A DNA stretch of 64,000 nucleotides from Heyndrickxia vini (GTDB lineage: Bacteria > Bacillota > Bacilli > Bacillales > Bacillaceae_C): positions 3,378,653 through 3,442,652 of the forward strand of contig NZ_CP065425.1 of assembly GCF_016772275.1 (NCBI RefSeq). Direction: 5' to 3'. This document shows, one piece after another, positions 33,793 to 42,368 of this stretch. Made by a program: the position numbers and the translations under genes. A model generated the notes under the pieces. That model worked only from the letters and a program-made list of their open reading frames with translations, ran no database searches and was not told the DNA's origin. The stretch's first letter is position 1. The number at the start of each line of letters is the position of its first letter.

Positions 33793-34428
33793 CTACTGTC
33801 GGATATTTAGACCTAATAACGAAGCAAATTTTATCGCTTGGGACGTTGATACCATACATCCTTTTAGGTTTTCTATTGAAACAACTAATGAGTCAAAATC
33901 GGATGAGCTTATATCAATTCCTTTTAATGGTGTCCCTTCAAAACTCGCGCCATTAAGATTGCATGAGAGAAATTCTACTTTCTTAAGCTTACAGTTAAAA
34001 AGGTCAGCGCTTTCTAATGCAGCTTCATCAAAAATCACCTTTTCAAGTTTTGAATTACCGAACGCAACCATATTAAGAATTGATTTCCTAAATCTTGTAT
34101 TACCAATATAAGACTCTGTTAAGCTGCTGCCAAGTAACTTACAATTAAGAAATTCAACTCGATTCATTGAGGCATTGCCCAAATTAGTATTGGATAAATC
34201 ACAATTCTCAAAGCGCACATCGGTAAGATCAATTCGGCTAAAATCCGTATTTGTAAAATTACAATTCTTGATCACTGTTTTATATAGTCGCACTCGCTCT
34301 AATACTTCGTTGGCAAATTCTGAATCGGTAATCATACACATTTCGAATTCCGGATCTTCTTCGTAAAAAATATCTGTAAATCTTCTCTCCGTTAGATCTT
34401 CAGGGATCTTGGGTGTGTCGATCTTCAC
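33793..34428 (-). CDS. Qnr-like pentapeptide repeat protein
   Basis: Protein of about 211 residues with some 25 pentapeptide repeats (A/N/S-D/N-F/L-x-x), such as CNFTNTDFSRIDLTD and CDLSNTNLGNASM. The fold is a right-handed beta-helix. The C-terminal SDFDSL...QAIKFASLLGLNI resembles the end of Qnr and related gyrase-protecting proteins. Start GTG 34428 has GGTAGG six bases upstream; TTG 34449 is an alternative without RBS. The promoter carries a LexA-type box, as known for qnrB. DNA gyrase protection is inferred, not shown. Confidence 0.82.
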   Translation of the reverse strand: MKIDTPKIPEDLTERRFTDIFYEEDPEFEMCMITDSEFANEVLERVRLYKTVIKNCNFTNTDFSRIDLTDVRFENCDLSNTNLGNASMNRVEFLNCKLLGSSLTESYIGNTRFRKSILNMVAFGNSKLEKVIFDEAALESADLFNCKLKKVEFLSCNLNGASFEGTPLKGIDISSSDFDSLVVSIENLKGCMVSTSQAIKFASLLGLNIRQ

Positions 34429-34484
34429 TCTATACCTACCTACCTTCAAACGAATTTAATTCATTTATAAGCTCTATAGATACT

Positions 34485-34513
34485 AATATAAGAGAACGCA
34501 CGTTCTTTTTCAA
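34485..34513 (-). promoter_or_regulatory. LexA-boxed promoter of the pentapeptide repeat gene
   Basis: -35 TTGAAA (34508-34513), 17-bp spacer, -10 TATATT (34485-34490) on the minus strand. The spacer contains AGAACGCACGTTCT (34493-34506), matching the Bacillus LexA/DinR consensus CGAACRNRYGTTYC at 12 of 14 positions with exact 4-bp centre. LexA there would block RNA polymerase. Confidence 0.75.
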
Positions 34514-34754
34514 GAATTGACTTTTATGCATTTTCTGTTACACAGGATTCATCACTTTATATGTCGTATAGTTTCAAAGTATTTACTATTTTTTTATGGT
34601 AAGAAAATCCGCATATAAGTTTCTCATTCAAAGGTAAGGGTGGATCGGATGTCCAAAAAATTTACATGTGTATTTCTCAAAACGTAAGAACGGGCACAAT
34701 TCATGTTAAAGAATCATACATTTGGTGAAAAACAAACATAGGTAAGACTAGTAT
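34514..34754. other. Intergenic region
   Basis: About 240 bp between the LexA-boxed promoter and the DMT transporter stop. No gene, hairpin or repeat recognised. Confidence 0.5.
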
Positions 34755-35684
34755 TTAGGATGAAATATTTTGAGTATGTTGTTCCTTTCTTTTTATTGTC
34801 TTATTTCTTGTTCCGAGAAATATTGCTCCTAAGACACTCATGATTCCGATAGCTTGATTCCAGCCAAAAGGTTCTTTTAGCAATATAATACCTACAAGTG
34901 TTGCGGATATTGGGATAAAACCCGTAAAAATCCCCGCAACACTGGCCTTTACGTTCGCCACACCGCAATACCAAAGAACAAATGACAGTACACTTGCTGT
35001 TATTGCATAATAGAAGATGAGTATCCAGATTGACCACCCGAGATTTAAAAGGTTAAACGATGTAACTTCCCTCACTGCAAAAGGAAGAAATAGAAGAAAT
35101 CCAATGATATTGACTCCGGCGGCCATTTGAATTGGAGTAAGCACACCTGATAGTTTTTTTGCTAAAATAGTGAACAAGGCTTCTGATATAACAGCACCAA
35201 AAACAAGGATATTGCCTAGTGCTAATGGCGTACCTTCTGTATTTGATGGGGTTGCTTGAAAGGTAATGATAGAAATTCCTAATACTGCAAGACAAATTGA
35301 AAGTGTTTGAGAGATGGACAGCCTTTCTCTTAAAAATATAAACGACAATATGGCTATCACTGCTGGAACCGTACTCGTTATAATTCCGGCTGCGGTAGCC
35401 GAGGTAAACCGAACCCCATAAAGCATCAAAACACTAAACAAGAAAACCCCAAAAAACGATTGTAGAAACAAAAATCCCCATTCATTTTTCTTCAGCTGTA
35501 GCGCTTGCTTTTGTCGGTTAATTAATAACATAGGCACTAAAAAAAGTAGAGCAATCAAGAATCTTATTTCGGAAAAAAGAAATATAGGGACATCGCTAAC
35601 AATAATTTTCCCAACCGCTACATTAGCTCCCACAAAAGCCATTGATAGAGCAAGCTGTAAATAGGCTACTTTCAATTTTTTCAC
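34755..35684 (-). CDS. DMT superfamily (EamA) transporter
   Basis: Membrane protein of 309 residues with ten helices in two EamA repeats (about 5-145 and 155-295). The repeat ends show FTSATAAGIITSTVPAVIA and ANVKASVAGIFTGFIPISA. Such proteins export or import metabolites such as amino acids; substrate unknown. The C-terminus is basic. Confidence 0.9.
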   Translation of the reverse strand: MKKLKVAYLQLALSMAFVGANVAVGKIIVSDVPIFLFSEIRFLIALLFLVPMLLINRQKQALQLKKNEWGFLFLQSFFGVFLFSVLMLYGVRFTSATAAGIITSTVPAVIAILSFIFLRERLSISQTLSICLAVLGISIITFQATPSNTEGTPLALGNILVFGAVISEALFTILAKKLSGVLTPIQMAAGVNIIGFLLFLPFAVREVTSFNLLNLGWSIWILIFYYAITASVLSFVLWYCGVANVKASVAGIFTGFIPISATLVGIILLKEPFGWNQAIGIMSVLGAIFLGTRNKTIKRKEQHTQNISS

Positions 35685-35776
35685 CCCTGTCTAACGTTAA
35701 AAGAATATATTTTTATTCTCCCATTAATCTACCGCTATATTATCATCGAAACGCTATCTGTTAGAACACCTTTCGG

Positions 35777-36517
35777 TTATAAATAATCTTCAACCTTCTC
35801 AACATTAAAAAGTCCACTTTCATTTAAAAATTGATTAAGTAAATGAAGATGTCCTACACCGTATAGAACAAAAATTCTTTCTGTATCCGATTCAATTAGT
35901 TCAACTATGTTCTTATATATGATTAAGTTTCTATAATACCAATATTTAGCTGTCCATACAGCACCCACTGGATTGCTATTATCACCTACTAGGGCAAGAT
36001 TCATATAAAATCTTTGGTTTTCATTATTGAACTCTTTATGATTAAGATATAATAAGGAATCTCTGATGGAGTGGTTATTTAAAAAATCTTGAGTTTTTGC
36101 AAATACCTTTTCGCCTATTTTTATAGTTTGCTTATATTTTTCTGAACTGTGTCCCTTAGTCCATAATTCTATATCGGGAATATCCGGGTCAGAACTATTC
36201 CAATCGACACAAAATACTTCCTTGTGATTCACTTCTTTTGCTAATCGAAAACCAATTTGATGATACTCATTTCTAGTTAATTCATACTTACCTAGTAGAA
36301 AGTCGTTATAAGTTTCGTTTATATATTCACTATCTTCCGGTAAGATTTCTAATGCAACCTTTGTTGGTTCGAACTTCCTTAAAGAATCAACCACTCCTGC
36401 TATTTCTAATTGCTTTTGTTCGCTGAAAATGTCACCCGTTTTTATCTTAAATAAATCTCCATTATCGGGATTACTTAAATGTGCAGTACCAAGAACAAGA
36501 ATACTTGGTTTCCTCAT
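35777..36517 (-). CDS. DUF5694 domain-containing protein
   Basis: Protein of 246 residues, soluble. N-terminal VLGTAHLSNPDNGD, KVALEILPED and C-terminal RIFVLYGVGHLHLL match DUF5694, related by fold to TraB/Tiki-like putative peptidases with conserved His and Glu (GTAH, LE, GxGH). Activity not known. RBS GGAGGG is near the ATG. Single gene. Confidence 0.82.
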   Translation of the reverse strand: MRKPSILVLGTAHLSNPDNGDLFKIKTGDIFSEQKQLEIAGVVDSLRKFEPTKVALEILPEDSEYINETYNDFLLGKYELTRNEYHQIGFRLAKEVNHKEVFCVDWNSSDPDIPDIELWTKGHSSEKYKQTIKIGEKVFAKTQDFLNNHSIRDSLLYLNHKEFNNENQRFYMNLALVGDNSNPVGAVWTAKYWYYRNLIIYKNIVELIESDTERIFVLYGVGHLHLLNQFLNESGLFNVEKVEDYL

Positions 36518-36934
36518 TCATTTTACCCTCCATTTCATTTACCAATTAAGGTATTCTACATAATTACAAAATTATCCTGTTTAAAGTTACTCGTTTGTTA
36601 AACGATCCCTTTAGAACAATTAGAATAAGTTGGTTGAAGAAGTTTGTGAGGTAGCTGAAGTGATAAATCAGATAGAAGGTAGAAGTCAAATAGCGGAAGC
36701 TTCTCATTAGAAAAGAGGTAGCAAACGTCAATACCTTACACTGTTGCAAGTGCAAATATAAATAATATTGACTTATCTAAAGTGATTTTGGAAAAAGACA
36801 TGATGACTGCTATTAAATACAAACAATTCTCGATTTTAGAAGGATGTTAACCCAATAACATCCCTTTAGTCGAGCAAAAAAAGAGCACCGTGGCGACCCC
36901 ATTTCTTTAACTCTTGACCATGCTAGTCAAAGAA
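36518..36934. other. Intergenic region with possible decayed ORF
   Basis: About 417 bp without an intact gene. On the plus strand short open stretches (about 36627-36708 and 36769-36850) are broken by stops and have no RBS; they could be relics of a coding region but match nothing I recognise. Confidence 0.35.
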
Positions 36935-37645
36935 TTATCCAATATTTTTTCTCAAAACATATGTTATGGCGTTGGTCCTTAGTAATACAGGTCTTTCATT
37001 TCGAATAATGTTGTACTCTAACGGTTTTACCATGTTTTTTAACACTTCCCACCCAGTATAAATACTACCCAACTTATTCAGCATAACTTCCGTCGAAAGG
37101 TTTAATTCCATTAAGGCATCTAATTTTTTGTTAGTTTCTAAATCTCTTTCTTCAACTTCTGAATTAACGATAAGACAATTTATTCCGTTCCTTTTCGTAC
37201 CCTCTTCCATTTTTCGGACTACACTTTCAAAAGTTTCTTCTGATTTGACATGTTCTAATGTAGACACTGCAATAATTATATCGTACTCATTAGGCTGTAT
37301 TTGAAAGTTCTCGATATCAGCTTTTTCCAGTCGAATCACTTCTTCAACATTATATATCTTTGAATACTTCTCTAACTTACACAATGCCGAGTCTAGTAAA
37401 TCCACACAAACAACTTTACCGTTTTTATCTTTTATTGTTTCTGCAATTGGAATACTGTTTCTACCTACCCCGGAACCTAAATCAAGAACATTTATATTCT
37501 TTTTACTACTAAATAAAGGCAATAGGTCCATTACAGTTTTAACTGGTTTATGTAGCCAAGAACCTTCTTTAAATAATTGATAGTTATCATAGCAAAAATC
37601 GTGATACTTCTTCTCTTCATTCCGAATAAATTCAATTCTATTCAA
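36935..37645 (-). CDS. Class I SAM-dependent methyltransferase
   Basis: Protein of 236 residues. The SAM-binding motif I reads VLDLGSGVGRNS (about 53-64), acidic VCVDLLD follows, and VSTLEHV is motif IV-like. The substrate is unknown, and similarity is to tellurite-resistance-like (TehB) and small-molecule methyltransferases. RBS GGGGGAA precedes the ATG. Confidence 0.87.
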   Translation of the reverse strand: MNRIEFIRNEEKKYHDFCYDNYQLFKEGSWLHKPVKTVMDLLPLFSSKKNINVLDLGSGVGRNSIPIAETIKDKNGKVVCVDLLDSALCKLEKYSKIYNVEEVIRLEKADIENFQIQPNEYDIIIAVSTLEHVKSEETFESVVRKMEEGTKRNGINCLIVNSEVEERDLETNKKLDALMELNLSTEVMLNKLGSIYTGWEVLKNMVKPLEYNIIRNERPVLLRTNAITYVLRKNIG

Positions 37646-37744
37646 TATGTTTCCCCCATAAATCGATTTTCTCCCTCAAGACGAAATTCCTTGTTCATTT
37701 ATCCTGCCCCTTTAATAAAAATAGAAAAAACTGATGACACGTTA

Positions 37745-38191
37745 CTATTTTAAGAATCCAATCATTTCTAAAATTTTTTTAGTAGTATAGTTTAAATTGG
37801 GTAAAGAATCTAAGGGAAAATAAGCTAATTCCAAACTTTCTTCATCCTTTATTATTTTTCCGGTTACATCCAAAGCCTTGAATATAACAGTGACATTATA
37901 TATCTCGTCTCCGTTAGGAAATTTATAATAAAACTCCTTACCAGAAGCTACTCCTACTATTTCCAAGTGATTGGTAATAAGTCCTGTTTCTTCATATAGT
38001 TCTTTTTTAGCTGTCACTTCAAAACTATCCCCTAACTCCATACCCCCTCCAGGAATTCCCCAATCGTGTGTGTCTGAACGTAATTGCAATAATATTTCAT
38101 TCTTATCATTTATCACGATTATTGCTGAGCCAGGAGCAATAATTGGCCTCGTACCAATAATACTTCTAAGTGACTGGATATAGTTCATCAT
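37745..38191 (-). CDS. NUDIX hydrolase
   Basis: Hydrolase of 148 residues with Nudix box GGGMELGDSFEVTAKKELYE then ETGL (about 48-71). It is clearly similar to the NUDIX protein at 23351-23812 (RSIIGTRPIIAPGSAIIVIN start). AAGGAG precedes the ATG. Substrate unknown. Confidence 0.88.
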   Translation of the reverse strand: MMNYIQSLRSIIGTRPIIAPGSAIIVINDKNEILLQLRSDTHDWGIPGGGMELGDSFEVTAKKELYEETGLITNHLEIVGVASGKEFYYKFPNGDEIYNVTVIFKALDVTGKIIKDEESLELAYFPLDSLPNLNYTTKKILEMIGFLK

Positions 38192-38274
38192 TTTCTCCTT
38201 TTTAATCGGTTTCTCCTATTATTCTTCTTACCTATTAACTCTTCCTTCTTTTACCTTTCTTCCCTTTACTTGAA

Positions 38275-38307
38275 ATAAAAAGAGTATCCCTTATAAAAGA
38301 ATACCCT
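38275..38307 (-). terminator. Terminator of the VOC gene
   Basis: Minus-strand stem GGGTATTC with GGATACTC (two G-U pairs) followed by a T run. Confidence 0.65.
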
Positions 38308-38368
38308 TGATAGTTTATGAAGGAATCTTAATGTTGGAGATATAAATCATTTAACTTCCATTCAATAT

Positions 38369-38806
38369 TTATCCGATTTTCTCCGCCAACTCTAAAATAA
38401 TTCCCTCTGGACCACGAACGTAGCATAACTTATAACTTTCTTCATATTGCTGTATCTCACTAAAGATTTCTGTACCCTTCTTTTTCAACTTTGCAACAAT
38501 AGCTTCAATATCTTCAACATTAAAACAAATATGTCGGATACCAAGCGTATTTGCAAAAGGTTGCAGAATATTACTTTCATCGGACGGCGAATAAAATTTG
38601 ACTAGCTCGATCCATACCTCCCCATCTGGCATCCCCAATCCTACGCATGAAGTTTTAACATCATTAAGCCCAACTATTCTGTCCAACTGTTCTCCATCCA
38701 ATTCCCATTCCGCTTGCACTTCAAGACCTAAATCAAGAAAAAAAGCTTTAGCCCCTGAAAGATCATTTACGTTTATACTCACATGATCTATTCTATTGAT
38801 CCTCAT
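38369..38806 (-). CDS. VOC/glyoxalase family protein
   Basis: Protein of 145 residues with the vicinal-oxygen-chelate fold: IDHVSINVNDL start, IRHICFNVEDIEA in the second half, and GPEGIILELAE at the end. The His and Glu positions fit metal binding as in glyoxalase I and methylmalonyl-CoA epimerase. Substrate unknown. Its start overlaps the end of a truncated DinB-like reading frame. Confidence 0.88.
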   Translation of the reverse strand: MRINRIDHVSINVNDLSGAKAFFLDLGLEVQAEWELDGEQLDRIVGLNDVKTSCVGLGMPDGEVWIELVKFYSPSDESNILQPFANTLGIRHICFNVEDIEAIVAKLKKKGTEIFSEIQQYEESYKLCYVRGPEGIILELAEKIG

Positions 38807-38927
38807 ATCTCATACCACCTTTCGCCAACGTCGTCACCCTCGTATAATCCATCATGGATAATAGCTTGCTAAATTCCAAACTTAAACCCTCTTTTTGATC
38901 AATTAAAAATAAACCTTGATTTTCCAT
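38793..38927 (-). pseudogene. Truncated DinB-family gene, 5' fragment (44 codons)
   Basis: ATG with AAAAGGGGG upstream opens 44 codons whose FLIDQKEGLSLEFSKLLSMM and DYTRVTTLA match the N-terminus of DinB-family (DUF664-like) proteins. Coding then runs into the VOC gene start and stops at 38793. The rest of the gene is missing. It could still be translated and couple the VOC gene. Confidence 0.55.
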
Positions 38928-39151
38928 TATAAATCCCCCTTTTCTTTTATCTTTCTACAAAAACGGAGGTAATACCTTCCAAATGGAGCATTTAATCGTA
39001 AGTGAAAAGCAATTAATTCCTCTAAGTTTAGGTGGAGATAAGTTGCATAAAAAAGGCATAATCTTTGTTGAAGTAATTTGTCTCTTTAACATAAAAAAAG
39101 CTTTAATTACCATAATCTTCAACTAACCCGCTCATTCCTTCAATAGGAAAA
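38928..39151. other. Intergenic region
   Basis: About 220 bp with no intact gene. A plus-strand frame starting ATG 38983 (after GGAGG) runs about 48 codons but has no recognisable similarity. Confidence 0.35.
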
Positions 39152-39178
39152 GGGCATCCCTTTTTAAAGGAATGCCCC
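39152..39178 (-). terminator. Terminator of the DUF1062-like gene
   Basis: Minus-strand stem GGGCATTCCTTT/AAAGGGATGCCC followed by TTTT. Confidence 0.7.
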
Positions 39179-39249
39179 AGTAAGTTGAATAATTTAAAAT
39201 ACCTTTTTCACTAATATTAAAGTTTATTTCTGGTGCTAAATGTTTTTCG

Positions 39250-39744
39250 TCAAATGAAAATGGAAATGCGTTCTCCCTTTGACAATCTTGAACTTGGTTT
39301 AGTGACTTGTTCATTTAATTGAATCGTTCCTTTTTCAATCTTTTTTATGATCTGTGAACGAGTCCAATCCTCAATTTGATTTGCAAGTACTTTATCAATT
39401 CGATGTTTTCCTATCACATCTTCTAGTACAATGTGTATCACCTTTACTCCTTGTTCCACTAAGCTGGTTATTGGAATGGCTGACAAAATTGAAGATTCTT
39501 CCTTCTGCTCCTCCATTTCAGCAACGTGCTCTGTGAACGATTTATAAACAGCTAATTTTTTGTTCCACGTATGATTTTTTTCACATTTATAAATTGCATA
39601 TTTGTATATGCTTTTTCCGTTTGCATTATGCCTTCGCACATTGGTGTCCGAAAAAACTGATAATTTTCTACACATTTTGCAGTGCTTCTTTACAGCTCGT
39701 TCTGATATTTGAGAAAGTTTCCAGTGGAAAGTTATATTTAACAT
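39250..39744 (-). CDS. DUF1062-like protein with S4-type C-terminus
   Basis: Protein of 164 residues. The N-terminal half has a CKMC pair and a second Cys in YKCEKNHTWN, close to the zinc-binding pattern of DUF1062. The C-terminal RIDKVLANQIEDWTRSQIIK and the G-x-I-x-L-N pattern that follows resemble an S4 RNA-binding domain. Start ATG 39744 has AGAGGTG about 8 bases upstream. RNA binding is inferred only. Confidence 0.72.
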   Translation of the reverse strand: MLNITFHWKLSQISERAVKKHCKMCRKLSVFSDTNVRRHNANGKSIYKYAIYKCEKNHTWNKKLAVYKSFTEHVAEMEEQKEESSILSAIPITSLVEQGVKVIHIVLEDVIGKHRIDKVLANQIEDWTRSQIIKKIEKGTIQLNEQVTKPSSRLSKGERISIFI

Positions 39745-39836
39745 TAATCCTTCACCTCTTAATAAGATAAAGGAACGCAAGCATCTATTTGGATAACTTG
39801 CAGCGCGCATTATAAAATTAAATGGAAAAATTAAAT

Positions 39837-39861
39837 AGGAGATCCTACACAAGGACCTCCT
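39837..39861 (-). terminator. Hairpin terminator upstream of the DUF1062-like gene
   Basis: Minus-strand stem AGGAGGTCCT/AGGATCTCCT followed by TATTTAATTTTT. It ends whatever transcript comes from 39.9-40.2 kb. Confidence 0.55.
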
Positions 39862-39916
39862 CTCGCATCGAGACTACAGGGTTGCTTGGTTCCTTTGTAA
39901 TGAGAAAAATGGGCAT
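39845..39916 (-). CDS. Candidate 23-aa peptide ORF
   Basis: ATG 39916 has AAGGGAGGAG just upstream (spacing about 2-4) and encodes 23 residues (MPIFLITKEPSNPVVSMREE and three more), stopping inside the terminator hairpin. An AACACGGTGTT-centred hairpin (39926-39950) precedes it. No family recognised; could be chance. Confidence 0.28.
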   Translation of the reverse strand: MPIFLITKEPSNPVVSMREEVLV

Positions 39917-40256
39917 ACTCCTCCCTTGAAAAAAACACCGTGTTTTTTCAGGGGGATGCTATCCAATTTATTGTTCATTACAAAGTAAATATTGGCATAC
40001 TGTTCTCCTGTATCCTTTCTTCCAAATAGAGTTATTCTCATTTTACTCCGTAATTTCATTCAAAAGCAAACGTTTTCTTATCTCTTTCTTAAATAAATTT
40101 CTAAAATTCAGTTTAGTCTTACTTCCCCATAACAGTGGCTGAATACGTACGCCGCCGTTCCAAATTTCTATGTAGTACATATTTTGTAATGACAAATAGG
40201 GTGTTCTGTACATGAAATAGTTTTTGAGAAAATAAGAGATAAAAGGGGTAAAGTGC
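39917..40256. other. Unassigned stretch, possible decayed minus-strand gene
   Basis: Minus-strand open frames (about 40060-40215 and 39874-40050) overlap and together could be one broken gene (segments YYIEIWNGGVRIQPLL and MRITLFGRKDTGEQYANIYF), but I recognise no family and see no RBS. Confidence 0.3.
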
Positions 40257-40727
40257 ATGATTAGTGTTTTATTTGTATGCCTGGGGAATATTTGCCGTTC
40301 ACCGATGGCTGAAGCTTTGTTTCGTGACTTAGTCATTAAAGAAAATTTGAATGACATCATCTTAGTTGATTCCGCTGCAACTAGTTCATGGCAAATCGGC
40401 TTACCTCCTCACCAAGGAACCCTTGATATTTTAAAAAAATACAATATTTCTTCTACGGGGCTTATCGGACGCCCACTAATTAAAGAAGACTTTTGGAGGT
40501 TCGACTATATAATAGGTATGGACAAGAATAACATAAAAAATATTTATAATATAACCGGCAAACCTAATCATCCAAAGATTATTAGGTTGCTAGACTTGAC
40601 CAAAGAAAGGAAAGATATACCCGATCCATTTTTCACTGGCGACTTTGAAGAAACATATAGACTTGTTTCGACTGGCTGTCGAGCATTACTCAAGAAAATA
40701 TATAGGGAAGAGAAATTATACTATTGA
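40257..40727 (+). CDS. yfkJ: Low-molecular-weight protein tyrosine phosphatase (YfkJ-like)
   Basis: Phosphatase of 156 residues, the same length as B. subtilis YfkJ. The P-loop CLGNICRS begins with nucleophile C8, R14 follows, and the general-acid D123 is in IPDPFFTGDF. It removes phosphate from protein tyrosine. In B. subtilis yfkJ lies next to yfkK and yfkH; here those are 21 kb away, so this copy is displaced or is a paralogue. AAAAGGGG precedes the ATG. Confidence 0.88.
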   Translation: MISVLFVCLGNICRSPMAEALFRDLVIKENLNDIILVDSAATSSWQIGLPPHQGTLDILKKYNISSTGLIGRPLIKEDFWRFDYIIGMDKNNIKNIYNITGKPNHPKIIRLLDLTKERKDIPDPFFTGDFEETYRLVSTGCRALLKKIYREEKLYY

Positions 40728-40882
40728 ATTACTCTACCCCTTTAATTTCAGTAAAATGTAACGCATAGTATCATTATAATTAAACTTATTAGCTAGCCAG
40801 ATTAGAATGCAAGGATTGTCGAAATGAGTCGTTTTATGTATTATAGTACAGTAGTTATTTTTCACACTTTGGAGGAGAAACA

Positions 40883-41245
40883 ATGAGAAAGCTATATTCC
40901 TTTGAATTGGATGAAGAGAAAGGCATTTTCTTTATAAAAGTAGGCGGCTTTTTTAAAGAGGAAGATGCAAAAATATATTTAAGCGAGTTCCAAACAATCG
41001 TAAATACTATTAATCCTTCAAGGTATAAATTAATTATAGATGGCCGCGAACAAGAGGAAGTGGCTGACCAGGTGGTGGATGATATCACATTCGTTTTAAA
41101 ATTATATTCGATGGCTAATTTTAAAAAGATATTAATTATTAATCCTTCCTCTCCTACTTCAAGAATGCAAGTTGAAAATTGTGTAAGGAAAATTATCTTT
41201 CCTGGAATATTTGTGGATTCCATAGAAGAAGCTTACAGTATATAA
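40883..41245 (+). CDS. STAS-like hypothetical protein, 120 aa
   Basis: Soluble protein of 120 residues with alternating beta strands and helices (KLIIDGRE, KKILIINPSS) that resemble a STAS/SpoIIAA-like fold, though no phosphorylatable Ser motif is clear. RBS TTGGAGGAG precedes the ATG. Located 155 bp after the phosphatase gene. Function unknown. Confidence 0.65.
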   Translation: MRKLYSFELDEEKGIFFIKVGGFFKEEDAKIYLSEFQTIVNTINPSRYKLIIDGREQEEVADQVVDDITFVLKLYSMANFKKILIINPSSPTSRMQVENCVRKIIFPGIFVDSIEEAYSI

Positions 41246-41452
41246 GATTAATACTATTTTTTTACTGTTATCTTAGCACAGGCACAGTTAAGAGATGGAA
41301 AACTTTTACTGACCCTCTCATTAGTTCTGTGATTTTTTGTTCTACACTGTCCAGCACCTTCAGTTAAATAATTAAAAGGCTGCTGTTCAATCTATTCAAT
41401 CGTAAACTGTTTTAATTTAATTTACATTTTTCTCCGTTGTGTCTACCTTATG

Positions 41453-41678
41453 CTAATAAAGGTGATTTTTATGATTTTGTATATGTTCTATTAAAATACT
41501 TCTATCTTCTGGATAGGTTAATTCTAATTTCTCTATTTCTTCCTCGGTTTTCCATGCTATCTCATAAATCAGTCCATCTGGGTCTTGAATATTCTTCTTC
41601 AGGTTTTCCTTGCAAAACCATTAATAATTCAGCGTTATCATTTAAACATATCACCGGAGCACCAAACCATTTTTCCAT
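41453..41678 (-). pseudogene. NUDIX hydrolase pseudogene with internal deletion
   Basis: ATG 41678 follows GGGGGAT and opens MEKWFGAPVICLNDNAELLM and VLQGKPEEE, the start of a Bacillus NUDIX protein. The central part, including the Nudix box, is missing; the frame then shifts into DPDGLIYEIAWKTEEEIEKL and ELTYPEDRSILIEHI, a typical C-terminus, ending at 41453. So about 70-80 residues are deleted and the frame is broken. Confidence 0.78.
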
Positions 41679-41909
41679 ATTTATCCCCCAGATATTTTAT
41701 CACTTCTTCATATTTATGGTAATTTCCTCCTACTTCTTTAGAAAAATGTTGCTACTAGTTTGAATAAGAAGTTCAGATAACGTGGATAAAAACTAAAATC
41801 ACTGCACACAAAAGCTTGGGATTTTCCCAATACCTATGACTTTAATATGGTTTTTTGTTTCATTAAAGCTGAAGTTGTACTAATTCATTAGACGACAAAT
41901 CGAGTTTAA

Positions 41910-42095
41910 TAAGCGGAGAATTTTCTCTTATGTAGAAAATAGCACTGAAAATCCCTTAAATAGACGGAAGGATTCCGACTACTAAATCAAAAAACGTGAA
42001 AATTGGGTAATTTTGCTTTGCTTAATCGGAAAACCTCCGCTTATTTCCCCCAAAACGCGCTCTATTCTGCTGGCTAACCGGAAAATATCCGCTTA
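41910..42095. repeat. Array of four 21-bp palindromes
   Basis: Four imperfect palindromes with ends TAAnCGGA and TCCGCTTA, each exactly 21 bp, start at 41910, 41961, 42023 and 42075 (spacing 51, 62 and 52). Sites 3 and 4 are nearly identical. No gene lies from 41679 to 42368. Likely a dispersed intergenic repeat. Confidence 0.65.
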
Positions 42096-42368
42096 TTTTA
42101 ATGATCCTCGATTACTCAAAAAGGACATCAATTAGCTACTTAAGTGTAAAAAGATCACCCTACCAAATAGCATATCAATTAACACTGTAAATGGCATGTC
42201 GACAACAGCAATGGTCAAGGTGTTTTTTAGGCTGCGATTTTACTTTGCTAATTAAAGTAGTAATATCCCATAATTGTTATATGAAATTTACGAATATTCA
42301 AATTTGATAAGATGGCTTGTTAAAGAAAAGTGATCTAACATAGAAATGAAGGAAGGAGGAATAAAATT

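Noticed and set aside
36564-36755. 63-codon minus-strand frame
   Set aside because: No RBS, hydrophobic low-complexity translation, no similarity; treated as intergenic.
41437-41763. 108-codon plus-strand frame opposite the NUDIX pseudogene
   Set aside because: It is antisense to the recognisable NUDIX remnants and lacks a start site.
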